Both the position numbers and the translations under genes were made by a program. Below the pieces are notes generated by a model that made no database searches, was not told where the DNA came from, and saw nothing but the letters and a program-made list of their open reading frames with translations. Positions 8,665-17,241 of a stretch of DNA of 64,000 nt are shown one piece after another. Source of the DNA: Raineyella fluvialis (lineage in GTDB: Bacteria > Actinomycetota > Actinomycetes > Propionibacteriales > Propionibacteriaceae). The stretch covers positions 1,178,001-1,242,000 of the forward strand of contig NZ_CP045725.1 in NCBI RefSeq assembly GCF_009646095.1. The letters are read 5' to 3'. Numbering within the stretch: position 1 is the stretch's first letter; each line of letters opens with the position of its first letter.

Positions 8665-11094
8665 TCACTCCTCGCCGGAGACGCCGGCACCCACGCCGAC
8701 CTCCTCCTCGTCGTGCAGCTGGTTGAAGACCGAGCCGCTGATCTGCTGGCCACCCGACTTGCGCACGGACCAGCCGAAGAGCAGGCCGATCATGAACACC
8801 CCGATGGACAGGCCACCGATGCTGAAGACGATGTCACCGGGCGTACGCATCCAGCGGATCACCGTCAGGACGGGCGAGTAGAGGAACTCGGAGCTGCGCG
8901 CGTACCAGAAGCCGTGGGTGATCGAGGCCCAGGCCTGGGCCAGACCCAGCGGTAGCAGGGACAGCAGGCACATCATCAGCAGGCCGATGTTGAGGCCCCA
9001 GAAGCCGATGGCGATCGCCTTGTCGTTCCACTCCCGGCTGGGCATCAGCGAGCGCAGGCAGAACAGCATCAGGCCGATGCCGAGCATGCCGTACACACCG
9101 AAGAGGGCGGCGTGTCCGTGCAGCGGCGTGAGGTTGAGACCCTGCACGTAGAACAGCGAGATGGGCGGGTTGATCAGGAAGCCGAAGATGCCGGCGCCCA
9201 GCATGTTCCAGAAGGACACGGCCACGAAGAAGTAGACCGCCCACTTGTAGCCGACCGCCCAGGAGCTGACCTTCAGCAGACGCAGGTGACGGAAGGCCTC
9301 GAAGCCGACCAGCGCCAGCGGGACGACCTCCAGCGCGCTGAACGCCGCGCTCCAAGCCATCAGGAGATCGTTCGAACCGGTGAAGTACAGGTGGTGACCG
9401 GTGCCGATGATGCCGCCGGCCAGGAACACCGCGGTCGAGGAGATGGTGGCGGTGGCCGCCATCCGGCTCCGGACCAGGCCGAGCCGGGCGAACAGGAAGG
9501 CGATGACGGTCGTGGCGAAGACCTCGAAGAAGCCCTCCACCCACAGGTGGACGACCCACCAGCGCCAGTACTCCTGGATCGACAGGTGCCCACCGTCGGA
9601 CATGCCGAAGGCCGCGCCGAAGAAGCTGGCGATGGCCAGCGAGCTCATCAGCAGCATGAGGATCAGCGAGCGCTGTCCGCCGGCCGCCAGCGGAGCCGTT
9701 TCGGTGGGGCTGTTTCCCTGGCCCGCACGGGCCCGCCGCACGGCCGGCCACATCCCGCGCGCCATCAGGAAGAACCACAGGAACAGGCCGATGAACAGGC
9801 CGATCTGCCAGACGCGGGCCAGATCCAGGTACTCCTGGCCGGTGGTGCCGAGCCACCAGTTGATCGCCAGGCCGTGACCCATGTAGCCCTGGATCGACAG
9901 CCACTCACCGGCCATCGAGCCGCCGACGACGACGATCAGCGCCCAGAAGAGCACGTCCACGCCAAGCTTCTGGTACTTCGGTTCGCGACCACCGACGGCC
10001 GGGGCGACGTACAGGCCGGTGGCGAGCCAGGCGGTGGCGATCCAGAGGATGCCGAGCTGGGTGTGCCAGGTGCGGGTCACCGCGTACGGCAGGATCCGGT
10101 CGATCGGGATGCCGTAGAGCGATCCACCCTCGACGCCGTAGTGGGCACTGATGATGCCCATCGCCATCTGCAGGACGAAGAGCGCGCCGACGATGTAGAA
10201 GTACTTGATCGTCGCCTTCTGCGACGCGGTGGCCCGGTAGCCGAGCAGCGGGTCACGCTCGGGCACATCGGTGGGCGGCGCGTCGTCCTCTTCGTGGTAG
10301 TTGTGGTACCAGACCAGACCGCCGATACCGGCGAGCAACAGGATGAAGCTGATGATGCTCCACAGCACGTTGACCGGGGTGGGAACGTTGTCGATCAGCG
10401 GCTCGTGAGGCCAGTTCTGCAGGTACGTGGCGTCGTGGCCAGGGGCGTTCGTCTCCGCCGCCCAGGCGCTCCACCAGAAGAAGTCGCTCATCTGCTGCAA
10501 CTGCGTGGCGTCGGTCAGGGCGCCGCTCGGGATCGCGTACGCCACGTTGCCCTGGGAGAAGACCTGGGCATAGTGCTCCGAGGAAAGCTTCCAGGCGTCG
10601 ACCCGGGTCCGGTCGATGGTGACCGTGTCGTTCGTCGCGTTGTAGGTGTTCGTCCGGATGGCGGTCTTGAGGCGGGCCTTCAGCGCCGCCTGCCGCTCGA
10701 CGTCCAGGGCGTCGTAGGAGGTGGCGCCCTCCTGCTTCGCGTACTGGTCGAGCACGTAGGTGACCTCGCGGTGCAGCATGTCGGCCGTCCAGTCAGGAGC
10801 GACGTACGCGCCGTGTCCCCACACGGAGCCGATCTCCTGGCCACCGATCGACTGCCAGACCCGCTGGCCCTCGGTGATGTCGGCGCCGGTCATCACGACG
10901 TTGCCGTTGGTGTCCACGACGCGGGCGGGGATCGGCGGCTTGCTGATCCGGATCTGGTCGCCGAGGAACAGCAGCACGGCGAAGGACGAGACGACGACGA
11001 GGACGAGAGCGGTCCACCAGCGCCGATCTCGCGGACTCATCGAACGCTGGGGGGTGGTGGGGGGCGGTGGGTTGAGATCCCTGACGGTCGACAC
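8665..11094 (-). CDS. norZ: Quinol-dependent nitric oxide reductase (qNor)
   Basis: Predicted 809-residue membrane enzyme reducing two NO to N2O with electrons from quinol. The N-terminal helix and periplasmic cytochrome-c-like domain without a heme-binding CXXCH (AKQEGATSYDALDVERQAAL region) are the NorC-like part of qNor. The catalytic NorB part shows the heme-copper-oxidase-type histidines: RTWHTQLGILW (heme), VVHLWVEGFFEV (FeB ligand plus the conserved Glu), GTGHHLYFTG (two FeB ligands) and GHAALFGVYGMLG (heme). GTG 11094 is chosen because AAAGGAG lies 5 nt upstream; ATG 11151 would place the operator inside the coding region. No nitrite or nitrate reductase genes are nearby, so NO detoxification is more likely than full denitrification. 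Confidence 0.95.
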   Translation of the reverse strand: MSTVRDLNPPPPTTPQRSMSPRDRRWWTALVLVVVSSFAVLLFLGDQIRISKPPIPARVVDTNGNVVMTGADITEGQRVWQSIGGQEIGSVWGHGAYVAPDWTADMLHREVTYVLDQYAKQEGATSYDALDVERQAALKARLKTAIRTNTYNATNDTVTIDRTRVDAWKLSSEHYAQVFSQGNVAYAIPSGALTDATQLQQMSDFFWWSAWAAETNAPGHDATYLQNWPHEPLIDNVPTPVNVLWSIISFILLLAGIGGLVWYHNYHEEDDAPPTDVPERDPLLGYRATASQKATIKYFYIVGALFVLQMAMGIISAHYGVEGGSLYGIPIDRILPYAVTRTWHTQLGILWIATAWLATGLYVAPAVGGREPKYQKLGVDVLFWALIVVVGGSMAGEWLSIQGYMGHGLAINWWLGTTGQEYLDLARVWQIGLFIGLFLWFFLMARGMWPAVRRARAGQGNSPTETAPLAAGGQRSLILMLLMSSLAIASFFGAAFGMSDGGHLSIQEYWRWWVVHLWVEGFFEVFATTVIAFLFARLGLVRSRMAATATISSTAVFLAGGIIGTGHHLYFTGSNDLLMAWSAAFSALEVVPLALVGFEAFRHLRLLKVSSWAVGYKWAVYFFVAVSFWNMLGAGIFGFLINPPISLFYVQGLNLTPLHGHAALFGVYGMLGIGLMLFCLRSLMPSREWNDKAIAIGFWGLNIGLLMMCLLSLLPLGLAQAWASITHGFWYARSSEFLYSPVLTVIRWMRTPGDIVFSIGGLSIGVFMIGLLFGWSVRKSGGQQISGSVFNQLHDEEEVGVGAGVSGEE

Positions 11095-11106
11095 TGAGGG
11101 CTCCTT

Positions 11107-11156
11107 TAAATATGGGACTACCGTATTTAATATCGCACTCGTCCCACCCACGGCAA
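11107..11156 (-). promoter_or_regulatory. norZ promoter with a 23-bp palindromic operator
   Basis: Bases 11107-11129 form an imperfect palindrome of the form TAAATAnGGnAn/nTnCCnTATTTA, AT-rich in a GC-rich context, directly upstream of the ribosome-binding site. On the minus strand TTGCCG (11151-11156) and TATTAA (11127-11132) are spaced 18 nt apart as a possible promoter, so the palindrome lies at -10/+1. A nitrosative-stress repressor (NsrR-like) or a CRP/FNR regulator is a reasonable guess, but the half-site does not match a consensus I can name with confidence. Confidence 0.5.
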
Positions 11157-11200
11157 ACCCGGTGGGACGCCCTCAGTCCAGCACTCTTACGTGGTGTTCG

Positions 11201-12043
11201 TCACACTCTTTGAGCGATCGGTGGCGGCATCCTCCGTAGGTCGGGCGTCACGTCCGCGGCCATCGCGGGACGCAGCCGTACGGCCAGGACCAGCAGCGCC
11301 GCCGCCAGGACCAGCAGGACGAGCTCGATCCACCACGGCCCGATCCTGGCTCCGGCCATCAGGATCGCGGTGAGATTCACCGTGCCATGCAGGACCACCG
11401 CCACCAGCCACGCCAGCGCCTTGCGCTGACGGTGCACCCCCCACAGCACCAGCACCGAGAGGGCCACATGGACCCCGATCGCGCTGATCCGCTCGACACC
11501 GGCGGCCAGGAACAGGACGGATGGGGTGCCGACCATGGCGTCGCGGACAGCGCCGGCTCGGTCGGCGGGAAGCATGGCGGCGAGACGGGACCACTGGCCG
11601 GTGTTGATCATCACCGCTATGACCAGGTTGGACACGTAGCTGAGCCCCACCAGAAGCATCGCCTCGATGCCACCGTGACCCAGACCGAACGAGACACCGT
11701 CGATCCAGCGATGGAAGCGCCGCAGCAGGAGCACCATCACCACGAGCCGTCCGGTCTCCTCGAACAGCCCCGCCGTGTAACTGGCGACCGGCCCGGACAG
11801 CAGGAAGGCCGCCAGCGGGTGCGCGCGGTGGGTCGCCAGCAGCGCCATCAACGGCAGCCGCGTCAGCACCTGGGCGGCGGTGAAGGCGAGGGCGCCGCAG
11901 AGGAAGGCACGCCCGACCGCCGGATAGCGGGGAGCGCCGCCCGACGTCCGCCGGGTCTGCAGCCAGATCAGGCCGCCGAGCGGGACACCGAACGCGATGA
12001 CAACCGTGACCGCCATGAACACGAACGAGGCGACGGGAACCAT
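11201..12043 (-). CDS. YhfC-family membrane protein (glutamic intramembrane protease-like)
   Basis: Predicted 280-residue polytopic membrane protein with seven to eight hydrophobic segments. The diagnostic motifs of the YhfC/PrsW-like glutamic intramembrane protease clan are visible: LFEETGRLVV (EExxR type) near residue 90, FGLGHGGIEAM, and LHGTVNLTAIL near the C-terminus. GGAGGG precedes ATG 12043. It lies 106 nt upstream of norZ on the same strand, but norZ has its own promoter; it is divergent from the PadR/HAAS pair at 12150, with which it shares a promoter region. Proteolysis of a membrane-tethered regulator is inference from the clan. Confidence 0.75.
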   Translation of the reverse strand: MVPVASFVFMAVTVVIAFGVPLGGLIWLQTRRTSGGAPRYPAVGRAFLCGALAFTAAQVLTRLPLMALLATHRAHPLAAFLLSGPVASYTAGLFEETGRLVVMVLLLRRFHRWIDGVSFGLGHGGIEAMLLVGLSYVSNLVIAVMINTGQWSRLAAMLPADRAGAVRDAMVGTPSVLFLAAGVERISAIGVHVALSVLVLWGVHRQRKALAWLVAVVLHGTVNLTAILMAGARIGPWWIELVLLVLAAALLVLAVRLRPAMAADVTPDLRRMPPPIAQRV

Positions 12044-12114
12044 GGAACACCCTCCGCGGATCGGATCGGATCGGAACGGGGCGCACCGGATCCGTCCGGC
12101 ACGTCCCAGCATAT

Positions 12115-12143
12115 TGACAAAACCCAGTACTTTGCAATGCACT
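12115..12143. promoter_or_regulatory. Promoter and operator in the yhfC/padR divergent region
   Basis: A TTGACA -35-like hexamer (about 12115-12120) is followed by an 18-bp imperfect palindrome AGTACTTTGCAATGCACT at 12126-12143, centred on TTGCAA, ending 6 nt before the padR ATG. Its position fits PadR autoregulation and control of the divergent yhfC-like gene. Confidence 0.45.
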
Positions 12144-12149
12144 ATAGCC

Positions 12150-12485
12150 ATGCGCACCGACCACTTGACCCAACTGCGCAAGGGTGCCCTCGAGCTGGCC
12201 GTCCTGGCCCTGCTCGACCGCGCCCCCTCGTACGGTTTCGAGATCGTCGACGGCCTCGCCGGCCTGCCCGGACTGGAGGCCACCACGGGAACGATCTACC
12301 CGCTGCTGACCCGGCTGAAGAACTCGGGACTGGTGGAGACGACGTGGCGGGAATCGCCGAAGGGGCCACCGCGCAAGTACTACACACTCGGAGCAGTCGG
12401 CCGGGCCGAACTCGCCGCGCAGGCGGCCGCCTGGCGCCAGGTGGCCAGCGCCATGGACGAACTGCTCCAGAAGGACTCCCGATGA
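12150..12485 (+). CDS. PadR family transcriptional regulator (short form)
   Basis: Predicted 111-residue regulator made almost entirely of the PadR winged helix: LRKGALELAVLALLDRAPSYGFEIV, then TTGTIYPLLTRLKNSGLVET and the wing PPRKYYTLGAVGRAEL. This is the short PadR-s2 class. Its stop overlaps the ATG of the next gene (ATGA), forming the common PadR plus HAAS membrane-protein pair. A palindrome directly upstream suggests autoregulation. Confidence 0.92.
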   Translation: MRTDHLTQLRKGALELAVLALLDRAPSYGFEIVDGLAGLPGLEATTGTIYPLLTRLKNSGLVETTWRESPKGPPRKYYTLGAVGRAELAAQAAAWRQVASAMDELLQKDSR

Positions 12486-13369
12486 ACCTCCCCGCACCCG
12501 ATCCGATCGCCACGTACGTCGAGGAGGTGGCACACCACCTGAGGACCCGCGGGCACGCCCGGCACCAGGCCCTCGCTGATCTCGAGGCCGCCCTGCGCGA
12601 GACCGCCGCGGCGTACGCCTCCGGGGAGGCCGAGGGCGAGGTGACCGAACCGGCCGCGGAGACCGGGACCGACCCGGCGGTCGCCGCGGTGGCCGACTTC
12701 GGCTCGGCCCGTGCGTACGCGGCCGAGCTCGACGCCGAACTGCGGACCGAACGCCGCTTCCGGACGGTGCTGGGGGTCCCCAATTCCCTGACCACCGGCA
12801 TCCTGACCCGGATGGCCGCCACCTTCGACCCCGCGGACCACCACGTCGTCGTGCCGCACATCTTCGGCCTCGGCTGGGCGATCAACTGGGGGGCGGTCGC
12901 GGTCCGGCTGGGACTGCTCAATCCCGACGACCTCGACGACGAACTGCTCGAACGCGCGATCGCCCTGTCCGGGCGGCGGACGCGGGCCCTGGCTTGGACA
13001 GCCGTCGGCACCGCCGTGGTGGCCGCCGGGACCGCGACGGCCCGTCGACGCCGGATCGGCTTCACCGGGTGGGCCGACGTCGCCGGCGCGGCCGCCGTCG
13101 TGACCGGGGCCGGGGCGTTGGCACGGCTGGGGGCCGATCGGCGCCTGCCCGCGGGACAACGCCTGGTGGCGCCCGCCTATGCCACCTTCCTCGCCACCAT
13201 CATGGCGGCGGCGATGGCCGGCGTACGGAAGGACGGGGAACGTCCGCGAGGGGCCGGATGGTGGGGACTCCCCCTCGGCACGCTGCTGTGGTGGGCCTCG
13301 ACGTACGGTCCCGTGACGACGGCCGTTTCCGACACAGTGCACGAAAGCAGCGCCCCCAATTCCCGCTGA
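12482..13369 (+). CDS. HAAS-domain membrane protein, partner of PadR
   Basis: Predicted 295-residue protein. Residues 1-100 are soluble, charged and helical (YVEEVAHHLRTRGHARHQALADLEAALRETAAAY) as in HAAS domains, which sense or signal in PadR-linked operons. After a linker there are about four hydrophobic segments (TRALAWTAVGTAVVAAGTA, WADVAGAAAVVTGAGALARL, LVAPAYATFLATIMAAAMAG) and a C-terminal WWGLPLGTLLWWA stretch resembling DUF5808-type tails. Translation is coupled to padR by a 4-nt overlap. The precise role is unknown; a membrane-bound partner that responds to envelope conditions is inferred. Confidence 0.7.
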   Translation: MNLPAPDPIATYVEEVAHHLRTRGHARHQALADLEAALRETAAAYASGEAEGEVTEPAAETGTDPAVAAVADFGSARAYAAELDAELRTERRFRTVLGVPNSLTTGILTRMAATFDPADHHVVVPHIFGLGWAINWGAVAVRLGLLNPDDLDDELLERAIALSGRRTRALAWTAVGTAVVAAGTATARRRRIGFTGWADVAGAAAVVTGAGALARLGADRRLPAGQRLVAPAYATFLATIMAAAMAGVRKDGERPRGAGWWGLPLGTLLWWASTYGPVTTAVSDTVHESSAPNSR

Positions 13370-13413
13370 TCCGCCGATGACGCGCACACATCGTCCGACC
13401 TAGTGTAATCTGC

Positions 13414-14652
13414 ATGACACACCAGGACACGATCCCCCACATCGACGTGGCGATCATCGGCGCCGGCATCGGCGGCCTCACCCTCGCCCTGGCGCTGCGG
13501 GAACGCGGCATCGAGGCGACCCTGCTCGAACGCACCGCCGAACTCCGCGAGGTCGGGGCCGCTGTGGCACTGTCCGCGAACGCCACCACCCTCTATCGCC
13601 GGTTCGGCCTGTACGACGCCTTGGGCGAGGTCTCGTGGGCCCAGACGGATCTGGTGTTCCGTGACGGCCGCAGCGGCGCGACGCTGGCGCGGACGCCGGT
13701 GGGTGCGACCTACCGTGAACGCTTCGGAGCCGACTACTGGGGCATCCACCGCGCCGAGCTCCAGCGCATCCTGTCGAGCGCCGTCGGCGCCGAGCACATC
13801 CGGCTCTCGCACAAGGTCACCGGCCTGCGGGAGGAGGACGACCGGGTGCTGATCGACCTTGCCGACGGCAGGCAGCTGAGCGCCGGGGTGGTGGTCGGCG
13901 CCGATGGCGCCCGTTCGATGGTCCGCCGCTGGATCGTCGGCCACGACGACGCGATCTACTCGGGACGCTCCGGCTTCCGCGGCATTGTCGCGACCGAGCG
14001 GTTGACCCAGCTCCCCGATCCCCGGGCCATCCAGTTCTGGACCGGCCCGACCGGCCACCTGCTGCACTACGCGATCGGCGCCCGCGGCGAGGACGTCAAC
14101 TTCCTCGCGGTGACCCGCACCCCGGCGCGCTGGACGGCCCCGGAGTGGGTCGTCCCCGCCGAGGACCGGGAGAAGTTCGCGGCGTTCGAGGGGTGGCACC
14201 CGGCCGTGACCGAGATGATCGGGGCGGTCGAGGTCGGCCAGCGCTGGGCGCTGATGCGCCGGCCCCCGCTGCGCACCTGGCACCGCGGCCGGGTCGTGCT
14301 GCTCGGGGACGCCGCCCACTCTCTGGTCCCCCACCACGGCCAGGGCGCCAACCAGTCGATCGAGGACACGTACGTGCTGGCCGAGGAGCTCGCCCGGGCG
14401 GATCTGCACGATCCCGTCCCCGCCTTCGAGGCGTACGAGGCGCGGCGTCGGCTGCGGACGCGCGGCGTGCAGTACGCGTCCTGGCAGGTGGCGAAGGCGC
14501 TGCACGTGTCTGACGGCGCGGAGGCCGAGGCGCGGAACGCCGCGATGGCCGAGGAGGACTTCCTCGAGGACAAGCTCGCCTGGATCCACGGCTACGACGC
14601 GACCGTCGACAGCGGACTGCGGCCGGGATCGGTCGGGGCGATGGCGCGCTGA
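13414..14652 (+). CDS. FAD-dependent aromatic monooxygenase (salicylate/3-hydroxybenzoate hydroxylase type)
   Basis: Predicted 412-residue class A flavoprotein hydroxylase that uses NAD(P)H and O2 on an aromatic acid. The Rossmann motif is IGAGIGGLTLALALRERG (residues 13-30), the DG motif GADGARSMVRR is near residue 165, and the GD motif GDAAHSLVPHHGQGANQSIED is near residue 300. Length matches the group. It is convergent with a PucR-type regulator 10 nt away; no ring-cleavage genes are nearby, so the substrate is not determined. The C-terminal AWQ-like segment YASWQVAKALH resembles salicylate hydroxylases. Confidence 0.85.
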   Translation: MTHQDTIPHIDVAIIGAGIGGLTLALALRERGIEATLLERTAELREVGAAVALSANATTLYRRFGLYDALGEVSWAQTDLVFRDGRSGATLARTPVGATYRERFGADYWGIHRAELQRILSSAVGAEHIRLSHKVTGLREEDDRVLIDLADGRQLSAGVVVGADGARSMVRRWIVGHDDAIYSGRSGFRGIVATERLTQLPDPRAIQFWTGPTGHLLHYAIGARGEDVNFLAVTRTPARWTAPEWVVPAEDREKFAAFEGWHPAVTEMIGAVEVGQRWALMRRPPLRTWHRGRVVLLGDAAHSLVPHHGQGANQSIEDTYVLAEELARADLHDPVPAFEAYEARRRLRTRGVQYASWQVAKALHVSDGAEAEARNAAMAEEDFLEDKLAWIHGYDATVDSGLRPGSVGAMAR

Positions 14653-14662
14653 GGGTGCGGGA

Positions 14663-15853
14663 TCAGGGGAGGTCGGCGAGCATCCCGGCGAGACGGGCCA
14701 CGCGCAGCCCGGCGTGCAGGTCACGGCGGGCCAGGCCGTCGGCCAGGTCCACGTCCGTGGTGGCCCGGATCCGGTCCAGTCGGTAGTAGAGGGTCGACCG
14801 ATGGATGCCCAGTGCCACCGCGGTGGCCCGGGCGTCACCGCCGGCAGCCAGGTAGGCCTCGAGTGTCGGCACGTCCACCTGACGGTGGTCGGAGGCCAGC
14901 AGGCGGGCGACGGGCCCCGGCAGGTCGTCCGGGCCCAGCCGGTCGAGGGGGAGCTCCAACAGCAGCTTGTCCAGCCCCAGATCGGCCCAGCGGGTGACCC
15001 GCGGGTAGGTCGACGGATCCAGGCACGACGCCCGCCAGGCACGATCCGCTTGCCGGTAGGACGTCGCTGCGGTCGCGAGCTCCACCACCGACCCCCCGAT
15101 CCCGGCACGGACGCCGCTGAGTGTCGGGGCCTGGAGGATCCGGTCGAGACGATCCACCACGACCGGCCGCGGGAACACGAGGACTCCGCGGCCGTCCACG
15201 ACGCCGCCCACGGCGGTGGCGGTGGACGCCCGGGCGACCAGGTCCAGGGTCGCCTCCACCGCTGATCGCGCCTTCCAGGCGCCCTCGTCGCGGATGTCCG
15301 AAGGAACGCCGAGCACGACCACGGTGTACTGCTCGGACCCGCCGACCAGCTCCTCCCGGACCAGAGCCTCAGCGGCCCGGTGCCGTTCCTCGACCGGGGT
15401 GCCGGCGGTGAGGAGCCCGGCGAGCAGGTCGCGGGCCCGCGCCGCGTCCCGTTCGGCGTACATCGTCCGCAGGGACAGCAGCACCCCGAGGCGTTCCCGG
15501 CCACCGGCGAGGTGTTCGGCCGCCGCCGGTGAGAGTTCCTCGGCCGCCGCCAGCGAGTACACCAGATAACCGACCCGGTGCCGATGGTCGCGCAGCGGCA
15601 CCAGCACCCGTCGCTCGTCGGCACCGGCGTCCAGGACGAGCGGCTCGTCGCTGCCGGCGGGAGGGTGCTCCCAGGTATCGCTGTGTGCCAGGGCGTACGA
15701 GAGACGTGCCCGGTCGTCCTCCGATTCATGGATGGAGTACGCCAGGACCCGCAGCCGGTCGTCGAGGACGATGAGGCGCCGCTGCATCACCTCCGACAGG
15801 TCCTGCAGCGCGTCGTCGAGGTTCATCACCGGACGCACGGGGAGTCCCTCCAC
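14663..15853 (-). CDS. PucR family transcriptional regulator
   Basis: Predicted 396-residue regulator. The C-terminal PucR HTH is clear (TLEAYLAAGGDARATAVALGIHRSTLYYRLDRI), preceded by a GGDEF-like/CdaR central region (SEQYTVVVLGVP onward) and an N-terminal sensor of about 130 residues (VMQRRLIVLDDRLRVLAYSIHESEDD). The start is uncertain: GTG 15853 falls within two exact 15-bp repeats that encode EGLPV twice, and ATG 15826 (MNLDDALQDL) is an alternative. It lies 22 nt downstream of the GNAT gene on the same strand and faces the FAD monooxygenase, which it may control. Confidence 0.87.
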   Translation of the reverse strand: MEGLPVRPVMNLDDALQDLSEVMQRRLIVLDDRLRVLAYSIHESEDDRARLSYALAHSDTWEHPPAGSDEPLVLDAGADERRVLVPLRDHRHRVGYLVYSLAAAEELSPAAAEHLAGGRERLGVLLSLRTMYAERDAARARDLLAGLLTAGTPVEERHRAAEALVREELVGGSEQYTVVVLGVPSDIRDEGAWKARSAVEATLDLVARASTATAVGGVVDGRGVLVFPRPVVVDRLDRILQAPTLSGVRAGIGGSVVELATAATSYRQADRAWRASCLDPSTYPRVTRWADLGLDKLLLELPLDRLGPDDLPGPVARLLASDHRQVDVPTLEAYLAAGGDARATAVALGIHRSTLYYRLDRIRATTDVDLADGLARRDLHAGLRVARLAGMLADLP

Positions 15854-15865
15854 GGGGAGTCCCTC
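15836..15865. repeat. Two tandem 15-bp repeats at the PucR start
   Basis: CACGGGGAGTCCCTC occurs twice in direct succession (15836-15850 and 15851-15865). The unit length is a multiple of three and the repeat spans the proposed start codon, so copy-number change would alter the N-terminus without breaking the frame. Confidence 0.8.
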
Positions 15866-15875
15866 GGGGGCCGGC

Positions 15876-16229
15876 TCACTGCTCCCGGTACTCCTCCGGC
15901 ACGACGTCGAGATGTTCGGGACGCACCGGCGTCGAGTGTCCGGCGTACTCCGCGTGTCGCTTCAGATAGGAGCGGACGTAGGGGCAGACCGGCACCACCG
16001 TCAGACCCTCCGCGACCGTGTCGTCCAGCGCCGCCTTGGCGAGCCGGCCCGCCAGGCCCCGTCCTTCGTACTCCTTGTTGACCCCGGTGTGGTAGAGGAT
16101 GCGTTCCTTGCCGTCCTCTCCGAAGGCCAGGTAGTTGATCTCACCGATCTGCTTGTCGCCGTCCCGGAGGAGGAACTGCTGCCCGGACCGATCGTGCTCG
16201 ATCGAGAAGTTGTCGACCTCATCACTCAT
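15876..16229 (-). CDS. GNAT-like N-acetyltransferase (YjdJ type)
   Basis: Predicted 117-residue small acetyltransferase-fold protein of the Gcn5-related N-acetyltransferase-like YjdJ/GTL3B group. IGEINYLAFG and YHTGVNKEYEGRGLAGRLAKAALDD show the strand and the acetyl-CoA pyrophosphate loop (EGRGLAGRL), and VCPYVRSYLKRHAEYA is the conserved C-terminal signature of this subfamily. ATG 16229 begins MSDEVDNFSIEHD. It is divergent from the HTH-like gene at 16.5 kb and lies just upstream of pucR. The acetyl acceptor is unknown. Confidence 0.88.
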   Translation of the reverse strand: MSDEVDNFSIEHDRSGQQFLLRDGDKQIGEINYLAFGEDGKERILYHTGVNKEYEGRGLAGRLAKAALDDTVAEGLTVVPVCPYVRSYLKRHAEYAGHSTPVRPEHLDVVPEEYREQ

Positions 16230-16345
16230 GATCTCGAGCCTAGTCACCCGATTCCCGGGTCGTGGCGGATCGGCGGGTCGCTGATGGGCGGCAGGCGACG
16301 GCCGCGCGCGCCGACCCCAGTCAGGTATGTGTGTCAACGATTTCG

Positions 16346-16491
16346 TTCACCACCCGGGGGGTTACATGTCACCGGCGGGGTGACATCTGGCTCGACCCGC
16401 TCGGTCACACCCTCATCCCGGCTGATGCAGGGGGCTGACCCTGCCGGACGACAGAGTGGGGGCGTGGAGAATCGTCACCCCCAGGGTGAAA
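16346..16491. promoter_or_regulatory. TCACCCC/GGGGTGA palindromic sites (shared with 41.2 kb)
   Basis: Bases 16346-16385 form an imperfect long palindrome: a left arm TTCACCACCCGGGGGGTTA, a CATG centre, and a right arm TCACCGGCGGGGTGACA. A second copy of one arm, TCACCCCCAGGGTGAAA, lies at 16475-16491. The same arm-CATG-arm design occurs as a perfect palindrome at 41244-41281, where the right arm differs from 16475-16491 at a single base. The sites sit between the divergent GNAT and HTH-like genes. A dedicated DNA-binding protein is inferred. Confidence 0.55.
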
Positions 16492-17198
16492 TGCCAGGAA
16501 GACAACAGACTCCCGATTCCGACGGCCGCCACATGGCGGCGCCCCGCCCCGAGCTGGAGGGCGAGGACTCGCCCGAGGCGGAAGCACCTGCCGATCCCAC
16601 GGCGGGTGGCGCGTCCGGCCGCTGGCAACTCGCCCTACCGCACCGGGTCCACGACGGCACGTTCCACGCCGCCGTACGGCGCCTCGCCGACGCGGGAGTG
16701 ACGCCGGAGGCGCTCCTGGAGGCCTACGCCGACGGCGGTGACGCGCTCTACCGTTGTGCGGTCGCAGCCGGTGATCCCCTCGGTCGCCCCTCGGCGCCCG
16801 TGGACGACGCGGGGCCCCGGAGGACGGGACGACGTGCCGCCCGCGGCTGGGCTGAGGAATACGGCGGATGCCTGGCCGTCGCCCTTGTCGCGGCGGAGAT
16901 CGGCGCCCTGACCATGCACCTGGGCGCCCGCGCCGCGTTCGTCCGGGCCCGGGCTGTCCGTGACCTGTTGCTCGAGTGGCCGGCCGCCACCCTGGCGGAG
17001 GATCTGGGCGTCGCCCGGCAGAAGGTGTACGACATCGGCCGAAGGGGCGGATCGCCCGACTTCATCGCGACGACACCCTGGGCTCCTCTCGACGCTTCCC
17101 AACCTGCCACCGATGCCCACGCGGCTCCGACCGCCGGCCATGCCTCCGACAGGGCCAGGTCCTCCCTGTGGGCGGGGCCGACCTGGTTCACTGGCTGA
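16491..17198 (+). CDS. Hypothetical protein with C-terminal HTH-like segment
   Basis: About 235 residues; family not recognised. The first 40 residues are acidic and low-complexity, residues 45-90 are helical (LPHRVHDGTFHAAVRRLADAG), and residues 165-190 read like a helix-turn-helix (ATLAEDLGVARQKVYDIGRR). A Pro/Thr/Ala-rich tail follows. Starts at GTG 16464, ATG 16491 and ATG 16533 are all possible; none has a convincing ribosome-binding site, and the palindromic arm at 16475-16491 abuts the second. The HTH plus palindromes in its own upstream region suggests an autoregulated DNA-binding protein, by inference only. Confidence 0.55.
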   Translation: MPGRQQTPDSDGRHMAAPRPELEGEDSPEAEAPADPTAGGASGRWQLALPHRVHDGTFHAAVRRLADAGVTPEALLEAYADGGDALYRCAVAAGDPLGRPSAPVDDAGPRRTGRRAARGWAEEYGGCLAVALVAAEIGALTMHLGARAAFVRARAVRDLLLEWPAATLAEDLGVARQKVYDIGRRGGSPDFIATTPWAPLDASQPATDAHAAPTAGHASDRARSSLWAGPTWFTG

Positions 17199-17241
17199 CC
17201 CATTGCTCGCCCGGTCGCGTCCGGGCGACGACAATGGCGGG

